DNA of 64,000 nucleotides from Paracoccaceae bacterium (GCA_014323785.1 JACONJ010000050.1:62001-126000); one strand, 5' to 3'; shown: positions 47,626 to 56,386, counted from the first letter of the stretch. Translations and numbers: made by a program. The notes: generated from the sequence alone by a model not told the origin.

Positions 47626-48351
47626 TCAGGCCGCTTGACCGACACGCGCCAGGGCGATCACGCAGACGTTCCCGGCACCGGCGGCGAAGCAGGCCTCTGT
47701 CGCCGCGCTGAAGGTTGCGCCGGACGTCATGACATCATCCACCAGTATCACATCGCGCCCGCCCAGTGCGACCCCATGTCGTGGGTGCGGGATGATGGCA
47801 TCCTGCAGGTTTTGGAACCGCGCCTCTCGGCCCAGGCCATCCTGACTGATTGTGGTGCGCCGCCTGAACAGTGCCATCGGTGCAACGGGAATGCCTGCTG
47901 CCCGCGCCAGTGCATGCGCCAGCAGGGCCGACTGGTTAAACCGCCGCCGCAACAGCCGCCACCGGTGCAGGGGGATGGGCACGACAAGCGACCGATCAGT
48001 GATCAAATCCGCAGCTTTCGCCGCCATCCACGGGCCCGCGGCGCGTGCAACCTCGGCGCGGTCCGCGTGCTTCAGACCCAGAACCAGGGCCCGACCCTGG
48101 CCAGAGTAATGAAATACGGCGCGCCCGCGATCCCAGGGCCGCGCAATCTGCAGGCAGGTATCGCAGTGCAGGCACTCTGTCTCACTCGCGGTACCTGGGA
48201 GTGGTACGCCGCAGCTGTCACAGGCAGCCCCACTGATAAAGGGGGTTTCCGCCCAGCACCCGGCACAGATCGCGTAATCCTGATCCACCAGCGCGCCACA
48301 GCACAGGCATTCTGGCGGAAAAATCGCGTGGAGTGCCGTTTGCAATATCAT
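47626..48351 (-). CDS. comF: ComF family phosphoribosyltransferase-like protein
   Basis: 241 residues. An N-terminal zinc ribbon (CLCCGALVDQDYAICAGCW and ACDSCGVPL) is followed by a phosphoribosyltransferase domain with VILVDDVMTSGATF, the PRPP-binding motif. ComF proteins help natural transformation in some bacteria; in others their role is unknown. It is divergent from the methyltransferase gene. The other competence genes are not in the window. Confidence 0.92.
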   Translation of the reverse strand: MILQTALHAIFPPECLCCGALVDQDYAICAGCWAETPFISGAACDSCGVPLPGTASETECLHCDTCLQIARPWDRGRAVFHYSGQGRALVLGLKHADRAEVARAAGPWMAAKAADLITDRSLVVPIPLHRWRLLRRRFNQSALLAHALARAAGIPVAPMALFRRRTTISQDGLGREARFQNLQDAIIPHPRHGVALGGRDVILVDDVMTSGATFSAATEACFAAGAGNVCVIALARVGQAA

Positions 48352-48419
48352 GTCAGTCCCCTAAGTTGCGACGGGTCAGCAGACGGAACCCGAGAATGCC
48401 CGCCTCGCAGCCAGCCGCC

Positions 48420-49238
48420 ATGGTAGATCGCACCGCCCTTGTTCGGCACCGTGCCCGCGCACGGCTGGACCGGGCTGCGTTCCTGCACGATGAAGCGCGG
48501 TTTGAAATTCAGGAACGACTGGCAGAGGTTAATAGAACGTTTACAGCACCCGCGATTGTGACAGCTTTTCCCGGGTTCTGGGGGGATTTTTTGCCCGGCG
48601 CAACGGTTGTACCGGATGAGGATATACTTCCCCTGCAGCCTGGGGTGCACGATCTGGTGATCCATGCCATGGCACTGCACTGGGCGAATGATCCGGTGGG
48701 CCAGATTGTGCAATGCCGGCGGGCCATGGTTGCGGATGGCCTGTTTCTGGCTGTCTTCCTGGCCGAAGGTACCCTGTCCGAACTGCGCACGGCTCTGGCG
48801 GAAGCAGAAATCGCGCTGACCGGAGGGCTGTCGCCGCGCGTAGCCCCGATGGGCGGGCTGCGCGACCTTGGCAGGCTGCTGCAACGCGCCGGTCTGGCCC
48901 TGCCCGTCGCCGATAGCAGCCGCCGCACGGCGACCTATCCCGATCTTTTCGCGCTCATCACGGATTTGCGCATGATGGGGGAAACCAACGCACTTGCCCG
49001 CCGCCGGGTGCCCGCTACGCGCGATCTGTTCCGGCGTGCGGCCGAAATCTACCAGGACAGTTTCCCGGCAGGCCAGGGCCGCATTCGTGCCAGCTTTGAT
49101 CTGATCTTTCTGACCGGGTGGTCCCCGCATGAAAGCCAGCAGAAACCCCTAAGACGCGGCAGCGCATCAACCCGGCTGGCCGACGCCCTGGGAACCATTG
49201 GATTTGGCGACAGCACAACACTGGCCCCGGGACAGTGA
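48420..49238 (+). CDS. NDUFAF5-like SAM-dependent methyltransferase
   Basis: 272 residues from the ATG at 48420; 48396 is an alternative. The Rossmann SAM domain is recognisable (DLVIHAMALHWANDPVGQ). The C-terminal part GGLSPRVAPMGGLRDLGRLLQRAGLALPVAD resembles the mitochondrial complex I assembly factor NDUFAF5, which modifies an arginine of NDUFS7. The bacterial role is unproven. The stop overlaps the hemH GTG start (GTGA). Confidence 0.75.
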   Translation: MVDRTALVRHRARARLDRAAFLHDEARFEIQERLAEVNRTFTAPAIVTAFPGFWGDFLPGATVVPDEDILPLQPGVHDLVIHAMALHWANDPVGQIVQCRRAMVADGLFLAVFLAEGTLSELRTALAEAEIALTGGLSPRVAPMGGLRDLGRLLQRAGLALPVADSSRRTATYPDLFALITDLRMMGETNALARRRVPATRDLFRRAAEIYQDSFPAGQGRIRASFDLIFLTGWSPHESQQKPLRRGSASTRLADALGTIGFGDSTTLAPGQ

Positions 49239-50320
49239 CCAAGGTTCAGGCAGATATAAACATGATGCGGCAAATGCCGGAAACAGCAGAAGACCATTTA
49301 CCCAACGCTCACCCGAAGGTCGCCTTTGGCAAGGTTGGCATCCTTCTGGCCAATCTTGGCACGCCGGATCACTACAGCTATTGGCCGATGCGGCGGTATC
49401 TGAACGAGTTTTTGTCGGACAAGCGCGTTATTGACTATTCGCCCTTCATCTGGCAGCCGCTTCTGCAACTCATCATCCTGACGAAACGCCCGTTTTCGTC
49501 GGGTGCGGCCTATAGGTCGATCTGGAATAAGGTGGCCAACGAAAGCCCCCTGATGACGATCACCAAGGCCCAGACTGCAAAGATGAAGCAGGTTCTGACC
49601 GAACGCTATGGTGCTGGGGTTATTGTGGATTTTTGTATGCGCTACGGTAACCCCTCAACCGGATCAAAGGTTAAGGCACTGGTGGCCCAAGGCTGCACCA
49701 GGATATTGTTCTTTCCCCTGTATCCGCAATACGCCGGGGCCACCTCGGCCACTGCCTGTGACCAGTTTTTCCGGTCGCTCCAGCAGCATAAATGGCAACC
49801 CGCCGTCCGTACGGTGGCACCCTATTACGAACATCCGCTGTATATTGAAGCACTGGCGCAATCGATCAGGCGCGCCTATGATGCGCTGCAGGACCGGCCC
49901 GACATCCTGATCTGTTCCTATCATGGCCTTCCGAAACGCTACCTGACAGAGGGCGACCCCTATCATTGCCAGTGTCAGAAAACGACGCGCCTGTTGAAAG
50001 AGCGGCTTGGCTGGGGCAACGCCGATATTGTCACCACCTTTCAATCTCGTTTTGGCCCGGAGGAATGGCTGAAACCCTACACCGTGGAAGAGGTCGCGCG
50101 GCTGGCCGGGACTGGCAAGAACAAGATCGCCATCTGTGCACCCGCCTTCTCGGCTGATTGCATCGAGACGCTGGAAGAGATCAACGAAGAGATCAAGGAC
50201 TCATTTCAAGAGGCGGGCGGACAGCAATTCACCTACATCCCCTGTCTCAACGACGATGATGCGCATATCAGGGCACTGGCCGCCATTGTTGACGATAATC
50301 TGAAAGGCTGGATGGATTGA
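49235..50320 (+). CDS. hemH: Ferrochelatase
   Basis: 361 residues. The GTG at 49235 overlaps the preceding stop; an ATG at 49262 is also possible. KVGILLANLGTPDHYSYWPMRRYLNEFLSD is the family start (in pieces ILLANLGTPD and RRYLNEFLSD). YHGLPKRYL and PAFSADCIETLEEI carry the histidine and other residues of the active site. It inserts Fe2+ into protoporphyrin IX, the last haem step. It is convergent with mutT. Confidence 0.96.
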   Translation: MTKVQADINMMRQMPETAEDHLPNAHPKVAFGKVGILLANLGTPDHYSYWPMRRYLNEFLSDKRVIDYSPFIWQPLLQLIILTKRPFSSGAAYRSIWNKVANESPLMTITKAQTAKMKQVLTERYGAGVIVDFCMRYGNPSTGSKVKALVAQGCTRILFFPLYPQYAGATSATACDQFFRSLQQHKWQPAVRTVAPYYEHPLYIEALAQSIRRAYDALQDRPDILICSYHGLPKRYLTEGDPYHCQCQKTTRLLKERLGWGNADIVTTFQSRFGPEEWLKPYTVEEVARLAGTGKNKIAICAPAFSADCIETLEEINEEIKDSFQEAGGQQFTYIPCLNDDDAHIRALAAIVDDNLKGWMD

Positions 50321-50462
50321 ATTCCCCCCCGTGCGGACCCGGCTGCGGCAGGCGGCGTGCGCTACACAATGGCTATGCCTGTGAACAGGTGGCCCCCCAC
50401 ACACGCACCATGACCCCGCCGCTACCAAGTCCGGGCAGGTCACGCAGTTTTGCCGTAGCGGG

Positions 50463-50861
50463 CTAAAGCCAGTCGCGCAGGATGGGGATGAGCGGGATAT
50501 CGGCGGGCGGCATGGGATAGTGGCGCAAATCCCCCGGGCGAACCCATGCCAGACCCTGGTTTTCGCGGGAACGGGGAAAGCCATCCCACTTTCGGCAGAC
50601 GAACAGCGGCATCAGCAGGTGGAACTTATCATAGCCGTGGCTGGCAAAGGTCAAGGGTGCCAGGCACGAGGCCCAGGTCTCAATCCCCAATTCTTCTCGT
50701 AACTCGCGGATCAGGGCCGTTTCCGGGGTCTCAGCCGGTTCAACCTTGCCGCCCGGGAACTCCCACAGCCCGGCCATGGGCTTATCCGGTGGTCTTTGCG
50801 CCAGAAGCACGCGGCCCTCGGGGTCTGCCAGCGCCACGGCGGACACAAGAACCACCTTCAT
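50463..50861 (-). CDS. mutT: MutT-like 8-oxo-dGTP hydrolase (Nudix)
   Basis: 132 residues from the ATG at 50861 (MKVVLVSAVALADPEGRVLLAQRP), which forms an ATGA overlap with the end of argJ. GGKVEPAETPETALIRELREELGIE is the Nudix box. It cleans oxidised dGTP from the nucleotide pool. It is co-transcribed with argJ. Confidence 0.93.
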   Translation of the reverse strand: MKVVLVSAVALADPEGRVLLAQRPPDKPMAGLWEFPGGKVEPAETPETALIRELREELGIETWASCLAPLTFASHGYDKFHLLMPLFVCRKWDGFPRSRENQGLAWVRPGDLRHYPMPPADIPLIPILRDWL

Positions 50862-52138
50862 GATCGGTAATCCGCGTTGATCGTGATATAGCCATGGGTC
50901 AAATCGCAGGTCCACATTGTAGCGGTCCCGGCACCAAGCCCCAGATCGACCGTGATCACCAGCTCATCCCGGCGCATATAGGCCGCGCCATCCTCCTCTG
51001 CGTAACTGTCGGCCACCCATCCGCGTTCGGCCACCAGCACATCACCAAAGCGGATGCGCAGCCGGTCGCGGTCTGCTACTGCGCCGGATTTGCCGACCGC
51101 CATGACAATCCTGCCCCAATTGGGGTCTTCACCGGCGATGGCTGTTTTGACCAGGGGGGAATTGGCAATAGCACGCGCCACGCGCCCGGCATCGGCGTCA
51201 TGCGCGGCCCCGCTGACCCGTACCTCGATCAGTTTTGTCGCCCCCTCCCCATCGCGAACGATTTGCAAGGCAAGGTCGTGCATCACCCCCTCCAGTGCCA
51301 CGGCAAAAGCCTGTGCATCGGGGGTGTTTAGATTGGTAATGGCTGCGTGTCCTGCCTGCCCGGTGGCGGCAACCATGACCGTGTCCGAGGGTGAGGTATC
51401 ACTGTCAACCGTAATGGCGTTGAAACTGCGCCCGATAGCATCCGACAGCAGCACCTGCAGCACGTCGCGATCAATCGCGGCATCGGTGAACAGATAGGCC
51501 AGCATTGTCGCCATATCCGGCGCGATCATGCCGGACCCCTTGGCAAAGCCGACGATCCGCACCGGCACACCCGCAAGCGTCACTTCGGCCATGGCCCCTT
51601 TCGGGAACGTGTCGGTTGTCATGATGGCGCGGGCCGCGGCCTCGATTCCATCAGGCGAAAGCGTGGCCCGAAGCTTCGCCAATACGCCGGTGATCTGTTC
51701 GATCTGTTCTGGCGGCAAGGGTTCACCGATTACCCCGGTGGAGGCGGTGAAGACATGCGCCACCGGCACGCCCGTTACATCGGCCGCGGCCGCGCAGACC
51801 GCTTTGACCGCCCCATCGCCTGCCGCACCCGTGAACGCATTGGCATTGCCCGCGTTCACGACAATTGCAAAGCCGTGCCTTGCCGCACCCGTCAGCGTGC
51901 GCAATTTCGCTTCACAATCCAGCACTGGCGCGGCCCGTGTGGCCGAGCGTGTAAAGACCCCCGCCAGCGCGGATCCCGGCGCGATCTCTGCCAGCATTAC
52001 GTCATCGCGGTCCCTGTATCTGATCCCGGCCCGCGCGGCGGCAAACCGCACACCGGCCACAGGCGGCAAGGCCGGAAAGCCATCGGGCGGGGCCAGAGGG
52101 GAAACCTTTGGCCCCATCGGTTCGGATGGCACCGCCAT
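50858..52138 (-). CDS. argJ: Bifunctional ornithine acetyltransferase/N-acetylglutamate synthase
   Basis: 426 residues. ArgJ recycles the acetyl group in arginine synthesis. It is made as a precursor that cuts itself at an A-T bond; the site DMATMLAYLFTDA is visible. NSPLVKTAIAGEDPNWGRI is typical of the beta subunit. The first methionines lie at 52138 and 52117. The position (ppiC-argJ-mutT) is usual in Rhodobacterales. Confidence 0.95.
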   Translation of the reverse strand: MAVPSEPMGPKVSPLAPPDGFPALPPVAGVRFAAARAGIRYRDRDDVMLAEIAPGSALAGVFTRSATRAAPVLDCEAKLRTLTGAARHGFAIVVNAGNANAFTGAAGDGAVKAVCAAAADVTGVPVAHVFTASTGVIGEPLPPEQIEQITGVLAKLRATLSPDGIEAAARAIMTTDTFPKGAMAEVTLAGVPVRIVGFAKGSGMIAPDMATMLAYLFTDAAIDRDVLQVLLSDAIGRSFNAITVDSDTSPSDTVMVAATGQAGHAAITNLNTPDAQAFAVALEGVMHDLALQIVRDGEGATKLIEVRVSGAAHDADAGRVARAIANSPLVKTAIAGEDPNWGRIVMAVGKSGAVADRDRLRIRFGDVLVAERGWVADSYAEEDGAAYMRRDELVITVDLGLGAGTATMWTCDLTHGYITINADYRS

Positions 52139-52148
52139 CGTGCCGCCC

Positions 52149-52979
52149 CTATTGCCCGATCAGTTCAAGGGACCGGATCAGCCCGGCATCAATCCCGATC
52201 TCCGGGCGATCAATCTCTGCCGTGGCGGTCAACGCCTCTGTCACCGTTTCAACCTGGGCACGGCGCAGGCCATTGGCCAGTTCCGTGCGCACCTCTTCCA
52301 GGGTCGGGGTGGCCCGCAGGCGGGTTTCGTGCAGCAGGATGACATGCCAGCCGAACTGCGTTTCCACGGGGGCCGATACCTCGCCTTCCTCCAGCGCGAA
52401 TGTGGCCTCTTCAAAGGGTGGCACCATCATGCCCGCGGCGAACCAGCCCAATTGGCCACCATTGGGGCCAGAGGGGCCCGTGGAATGCTGCCGCGCAAGC
52501 CCGGCGAAATCGGCACCAGCGGCCAAATCTGCCACCAGCGCGGCGACGGCCTCTTCGGTTTCTACCAGAATGTGAGAGGCATTCCACTCCCGCACCGGTT
52601 CGGCCGATGCGTAGAGGCGGTCATACTCCGCCTGCAACGCCTCCTCGGACACCGGGGCAGAGGAGACCTCTTGCACCAGCGCGGCGGCAAGGAAGGCGCG
52701 CGCTTGATTCTCCAGTCTCAGGGTTAGTTGCCTGGTCATCTCGGCCTGTGCGGCATCGGCCAGAACCTGCTGCTGCACCAACTGCTCCAGCAGGCCGTCA
52801 AACAGAACCTGATCGGGCAATTGCCGGTATTCCGGCGGCAGCAGTGCCTGCATCGCGATCAGATGGCCAAGGGTAATTTCGGTTCCGTTCACGGTGGCCA
52901 GAACCGTATCGGCATCCTGCGCCTGTGCCGGCACCGGCAGCATCAGGGCCAGCAGTGCGCCCGCAAAAAATCGCATCAT
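52149..52979 (-). CDS. Peptidyl-prolyl isomerase (parvulin, SurA-like) with signal peptide
   Basis: 276 residues from the ATG pair at 52979/52976. [21 protein letters not shown] is a signal peptide, so it acts in the periplasm. A SurA-N-like region is followed by a parvulin domain ([37 protein letters not shown], in shorter pieces, [14 protein letters not shown]). The long upstream frame to 53471 is a shadow. In many relatives secA lies divergently here; I do not see it in this window. Confidence 0.93.
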   Translation of the reverse strand: MMRFFAGALLALMLPVPAQAQDADTVLATVNGTEITLGHLIAMQALLPPEYRQLPDQVLFDGLLEQLVQQQVLADAAQAEMTRQLTLRLENQARAFLAAALVQEVSSAPVSEEALQAEYDRLYASAEPVREWNASHILVETEEAVAALVADLAAGADFAGLARQHSTGPSGPNGGQLGWFAAGMMVPPFEEATFALEEGEVSAPVETQFGWHVILLHETRLRATPTLEEVRTELANGLRRAQVETVTEALTATAEIDRPEIGIDAGLIRSLELIGQ

Positions 52980-53295
52980 CGTGGAGTATCCTTTGTTGAT
53001 GGGTAGCCCAATGGAGGGCCTCGACGGATGCCCCCCCCTGGCCGCGTTGATACCTGTAAGGCCACCCCTTATGCCCTCGGGCGGCATGCACTCGCACCGG
53101 GCCAGTCCTGCCGCTGTTGATAGCCCGCGGTGACAGGCCAGACAAGGCAGAACTAACCGGGACCGCCCCGGCGGGGGGCTGAAAGGCAGCGGGGGGCTTT
53201 GCCCCGGCCCGGTTGTGTTGCATCTGGTTTCATTTTGCCTTATCCTGGCGGGGCTATCATACTGAATTGTCCGGGAAAGAAACAGGGAGGTTGGC
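52980..53295. other. 316-bp region upstream of the parvulin gene and of module A
   Basis: No gene is supported. It contains GC-rich runs and a short hairpin CGGGG..CCCCG near 53191-53208 (CGGGGGGCTTTGCCCCGG). The last 70 bp hold the leader of gene A, including a block (53241-53255) similar to leaders of the next two modules. Confidence 0.45.
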
Positions 53296-53661
53296 ATGGG
53301 AAAACATGATGATCCGAGTATCCAGGACTGGCTCCAAAGCAGTGCGACACTCAAGAAACCCGAACCCGCCCCGTCGCGCTCTGAGCAAGGCGATGTCCCG
53401 TCCGACGTCCCGGATAAACCTTCCGGTGACGATGGCACAATGGGGGCGGATGGTACACCAAACCGGTCCAACCAGACCGACAGCGGCGATATTCATGGTT
53501 TACCTCGAGCGGATGAGCTCGACGCGTCTAAGGAGGAGGACAGCCATTTCCAGGCGACTCGTGAGAAGGAAAAAACCAAACGGCTGGGGATAGTGCTGAA
53601 GGCTTTGCCTGTTATTACCTTGAGTGTGGGGGGTATTATCTTATATTATCTTAATAGTTAA
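53296..53661 (+). CDS. Module A: small tail-anchored protein, apparently a shortened paralogue of the next gene
   Basis: 121 residues, not a known family. It has a charged, Pro/Ser/Asp-rich body and one C-terminal membrane segment ([17 protein letters not shown]). The ribosome-binding site is AGGGAGG. About 40 nt near 53438-53485 (encoding [14 protein letters not shown]) match the repeat unit of the next gene (GTVGADGAPNQSNR). After the stop, another frame (53657-53725) encodes a hydrophobic stretch (ILGLGGLGLAALIFLLGTLF). The DNA further down resembles the coding tail of the next gene. So this copy is probably truncated by a frameshift. Function unknown. Confidence 0.6.
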   Translation: MGKHDDPSIQDWLQSSATLKKPEPAPSRSEQGDVPSDVPDKPSGDDGTMGADGTPNRSNQTDSGDIHGLPRADELDASKEEDSHFQATREKEKTKRLGIVLKALPVITLSVGGIILYYLNS

Positions 53662-54022
53662 AATACTTGGTTTGGGGGGACTCGGTTTGGCGGCACTCAT
53701 ATTTCTTCTCGGAACACTGTTCTGATTATGAAGGAACCCCCGGAGTCAAAGAACGATACACGGCGTTGAGGTAAGGAAGGCTCCGCCGAATGACGGCTCC
53801 GCAACCGGAGCCAAGGCAACCACTGTCCGCCCCTTCTGACGCCTGACACCCGGCACGCCCCCGAACCCCACTCCACGGGGCGTGCGTTTGCAGGGAGCCC
53901 CCGCGGGACGTGACCGGATAACCCCCCGCTCCGGCCCGGTTACTTTTCAGGCTTTTATCCTGTTGCCATGTCGGGGCTTCTGTTATTCCAAATTTTCCGC
54001 GAAACAGGGGGCGTGACGAGAA
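53662..54022 (+). other. Module A downstream region with duplicated tail and hairpin
   Basis: 53725-53748 (ATTATGAAGGAACCCCCGGAGTCA, cited as ATTATGAAGGAACCCCCG) is nearly the same as 55059-55082 inside the next gene. A 9-bp stem, GCACGCCCC (53843-53851) with GGGGCGTGC (53877-53885), is terminator-like, but it lacks a T run. The GCGGGACGTG..CCGGATA block at about 53903-53921 recurs at about 55275-55293. This is thus a copy of the region after the next gene. No gene is supported here. Confidence 0.6.
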
Positions 54023-55210
54023 TTGACATTGAAAAACCGGATAAAACGCGCCCCCCGCACATTCGCCCGCCGTGTTGGTGATGCGATCACGCTGAAATCA
54101 ATGCGCCGGGCCCTTGGCCAAAGGCGTGCGGCCAAGGCAGAGAACCGCAAGCAATCCGAAATGCCCCCTTTGCGCCCTGAACAGAGCGGTGGCACTGGCA
54201 CAGTGGGGGCAGACGGTGCACCAAACAGGGACAACCGGGCCTCGGGTTCCCGCACATTCGCCCGCCGTGTTGGTGATGTGCTTACGCTGAAGCGAATGCG
54301 CCAGTCCCTTGGCCAAAGGCGTGCGGCCAAGGCAGAGAACCGCAAGCAATCCGAACGCCCCCCTTCGCACCTAGAACAGAACGGTGGCGCTGGCACAGTG
54401 GGGGCAGACGGCGCACCAAACCAGTCCAACCGGGCCACGGGCTCGCGCACATTCGCCCGGCGTGTCGGTGATGCAATCACGCTAAAACAAATGCGCCGGG
54501 CCCTTGGCCAAAGGCGTGCGGCCAAGGCAGAGAACCGCAAGCAATCCGAACGCCCCCCTTCGCACCCAGAACAGAACGGTGGCGCTGGCACAGTGGGGGC
54601 AGACGGCGCACCAAACCAGTCCAACCGGGCCAAGGGTTCCCGCACATTCGCCCGCCGTGTCGGTGATGCGATCACGCTGAAGCGAATGCGCCGGGCCCTT
54701 GGCCAAAGGCGTGTGGCCAGGGCGGAGGCTAGGGCAGAGAGGCGTGCGGCCAAAGCGGTGGCTAGGGCAGAGAAACGCAAACAATTTGTCCAATCCTTCA
54801 CTAAGCCAGTAATTGAGTCGGCTAAGGAGGCGATCCCGGAAATTATTGAATCGGCTAAGCCAAAAATTGATGCGGCCATTGATGCGGCTATTGAGTCGGC
54901 TAAGTCAGCAATCGAGCCGGCTAAGCCAACAATTAAGTCGGCTGCTAAGGGGTATCTTATCTTTAAGATTATCTCGCTGGTTATCGCGTTCCTGGTTGCC
55001 ATAGGGACTATCTTGCTTGGCTTGGGGAATATCCTGCAACCAATTGTGATTCAGCCATATTATGAAGGAACCCCCGAAGTCAGAAATCAAGGGACGATAC
55101 AGGGCATTAAGGAAGGGGGGCCCCCGCAGCAGGGCGATGGGACCGCCGGAACAGAAGCCGGGGTGGCCCCCGCCGCGACAACCGAAGGGGCGGAGGCACC
55201 TTCTGACTGA
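54023..55210 (+). CDS. Module B: arginine-rich 65-residue repeat protein with C-terminal membrane segment
   Basis: 395 residues, TTG start at 54023; not recognised. Three full copies and a partial fourth of a 65-residue repeat (period 195 bp, copies starting at 54056, 54251, 54446 and 54641) begin RTFARRVGDAITLKRMRRAL. Each has a basic first half (Arg/Lys/Ala-rich, helical) and a Gly/Pro-rich second half (GGAGTVGADGAPNQSN). An amphipathic Ala/Lys/Ile-rich stretch follows (IESAKPKIDAAIDAAIESAK). One membrane segment is at about 318-345 (IISLVIAFLVAIGTILLGLG). A Gly/Ala-rich tail ends it. It could bind nucleic acid or acidic surfaces at the membrane. Gene B and gene A appear to be paralogues. 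Confidence 0.6.
   Translation: MTLKNRIKRAPRTFARRVGDAITLKSMRRALGQRRAAKAENRKQSEMPPLRPEQSGGTGTVGADGAPNRDNRASGSRTFARRVGDVLTLKRMRQSLGQRRAAKAENRKQSERPPSHLEQNGGAGTVGADGAPNQSNRATGSRTFARRVGDAITLKQMRRALGQRRAAKAENRKQSERPPSHPEQNGGAGTVGADGAPNQSNRAKGSRTFARRVGDAITLKRMRRALGQRRVARAEARAERRAAKAVARAEKRKQFVQSFTKPVIESAKEAIPEIIESAKPKIDAAIDAAIESAKSAIEPAKPTIKSAAKGYLIFKIISLVIAFLVAIGTILLGLGNILQPIVIQPYYEGTPEVRNQGTIQGIKEGGPPQQGDGTAGTEAGVAPAATTEGAEAPSD
54056..54715 (+). repeat. 195-bp tandem repeats, 3.4 copies, inside module B
   Basis: Units start at 54056, 54251, 54446 and 54641, always 195 bp apart. Copies 2-4 are nearly identical, copy 1 more diverged. The unit length is a multiple of three, so copy number can change without frame loss. 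The partial last unit runs into the unique C-terminal region. The opposite strand is also open across the array for the same reason. Confidence 0.9.
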
Positions 55211-55360
55211 CGGTGTGTGACACGGCCCCCCCAAACCGCCCGCCACGGGGGGCCGCGTGCGGGGAGACATCATGCGGGACGTGGCCGGATAGCCCACCCC
55301 CGGCGATAATCCGCCCCGGTCGGGTTTGGTCATTTTCCTGTTGACTTGACGGGGCTGTCG
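55211..55360 (+). other. Module B downstream region and start of a third module
   Basis: A 9-bp stem, CGGCCCCCC (55223-55231) with GGGGGGCCG (55247-55255), mirrors the stem after module A. GCGGGACGTG..CCGGATA recurs at about 55275. The leader-like block CCTGTTGACTTGACGGGGCTGTC (cited as CCTGTTG..CGGGGCT, 55337-55356) matches the block at 53959-53977 before gene B. So the start of a third copy begins here, and its gene is replaced by the Abi_2 gene. Confidence 0.55.
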
Positions 55361-55379
55361 TTTTAGGTGTCCCTTCTTA

Positions 55380-55446
55380 ACAAGACCCGCCACGCCTCGG
55401 ACGGAGTTTCATCTCCGCACTGCGCACCCCGGCGGGTTACTTTTTT
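55380..55446 (+). ncRNA. Candidate structured RNA with terminator upstream of the Abi_2 gene
   Basis: The outer stem is ACCCGCC (55385-55391) with GGCGGGT (55431-55437), followed by TACTTTTTT, so it ends like an intrinsic terminator. Inside, CGGAG (55402-55406) pairs with CTCCG (55413-55417). A second hairpin, GCGGGC (55461-55466) with GCCCGC (55475-55480), abuts the ATG, with the GGGG ribosome-binding stretch in its loop. Some Abi_2 genes are preceded by the abiF RNA motif. Whether this is that family needs a covariance search. Confidence 0.4.
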
Positions 55447-55480
55447 GAAGCACCGCATTCGCGGGCTACAGGGGGCCCGC

Positions 55481-56386
55481 ATGAAGTTCGAAAAGCCTGC
55501 CCTATCCATACCGGATCAAATCGAGCTGCTGAAACGTCGCGGTATGGCCATTGAAGATGAAGCTTCGGCTCAGCATTACTTGAAATTCATCTCTTACTAT
55601 CGGCTCCGTGCTTACTGGCTCCCCTTTGAGGTAAACGCTGCGGTGGAAGGGGATCATGCATTCCATGCGGGCACAACCTTCAGGGATGTGCTGGCACTCT
55701 ACATCTTTGACCGAGAACTCCGATTGTTGGTGCTGGATGCAATTGAACGTGTCGAAGTCGCCTTTCGGGCACAGTGGACGCATCACATGGCGATGTGCCA
55801 TGGGGCACATGGCTATCTAGAACCAGGGCATTATGCGGATACTGAGCGTCACAAAAAGGCTGTCAAGGATATGAAAGAGGAGTTCAAACGATCACGCGAC
55901 AGATTCGCGCGTCACTACCGGGATAAATACACTCCCCCAGAACTTCCCCCTGTATGGATGGCCCCCGAAGTCATGTCATTTGGGATGCTGTCAAAATTCT
56001 ACAGTGATCTGAAGCATCGTGCAGACCGGCAGGCCATAGCCAGACCGTTTGGTCTGGACGAGAAAGTGCTCACCTCTGCTGCGCACCATATCAGTCATGT
56101 CCGCAATATTTGTGCCCACCATGGCCGACTTTGGAACAAGCGCCTCACGATGACGATGACAGTACCCAAATCCCCGGCAAGGCTACTTGTCGCCATGCGT
56201 GGTGCCAATGAACGCTACCTTCACAACACCCTTGTGATGCTTGATCACATGCTCACCATAATCGCACCGGATAATGAATGGAAAAAGCGGGTTCTGGACC
56301 TTCTTGATCGCTATCCACAGGCAGTTCCTTCCAGCATGGGGTTTCCCGATGATTGGTGCAAGAGAGCGGCGTGGAAAATCGGGTGA
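55481..56386 (+). CDS. Abi_2 (AbiD/AbiF-like) abortive-infection protein
   Basis: 301 residues from the ATG at 55481. IPDQIELLKRRGMAIEDEASAQHYLKFISYYRLRAYW is the Abi_2 opening (in pieces: QIELLKRRGM and ISYYRLRAYW). Middle motifs are YIFDRELRLLVLDAIERVEVAFR and PPVWMAPEVMSFGMLSKFY. The HEPN-type RNase motif is SHVRNICAHHGRLWN, with R..H spacing of RNxxxH type. It is presumably a phage-triggered RNase toxin. A structured leader and an upstream terminator-like hairpin precede it. It starts right after the module A/B region. Confidence 0.85.
   Translation: MKFEKPALSIPDQIELLKRRGMAIEDEASAQHYLKFISYYRLRAYWLPFEVNAAVEGDHAFHAGTTFRDVLALYIFDRELRLLVLDAIERVEVAFRAQWTHHMAMCHGAHGYLEPGHYADTERHKKAVKDMKEEFKRSRDRFARHYRDKYTPPELPPVWMAPEVMSFGMLSKFYSDLKHRADRQAIARPFGLDEKVLTSAAHHISHVRNICAHHGRLWNKRLTMTMTVPKSPARLLVAMRGANERYLHNTLVMLDHMLTIIAPDNEWKKRVLDLLDRYPQAVPSSMGFPDDWCKRAAWKIG

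Noticed and set aside
52980-53471. An N-terminal extension of the parvulin gene by about 164 residues
   Set aside because: The signal peptide begins at 52979, and the extension is antisense to gene A and its leader.
53983-55002. A 339-codon minus-strand frame opposite gene B
   Set aside because: It is open because the 195-bp repeat keeps all frames in phase; the plus strand has the better start, ribosome context and membrane segment.
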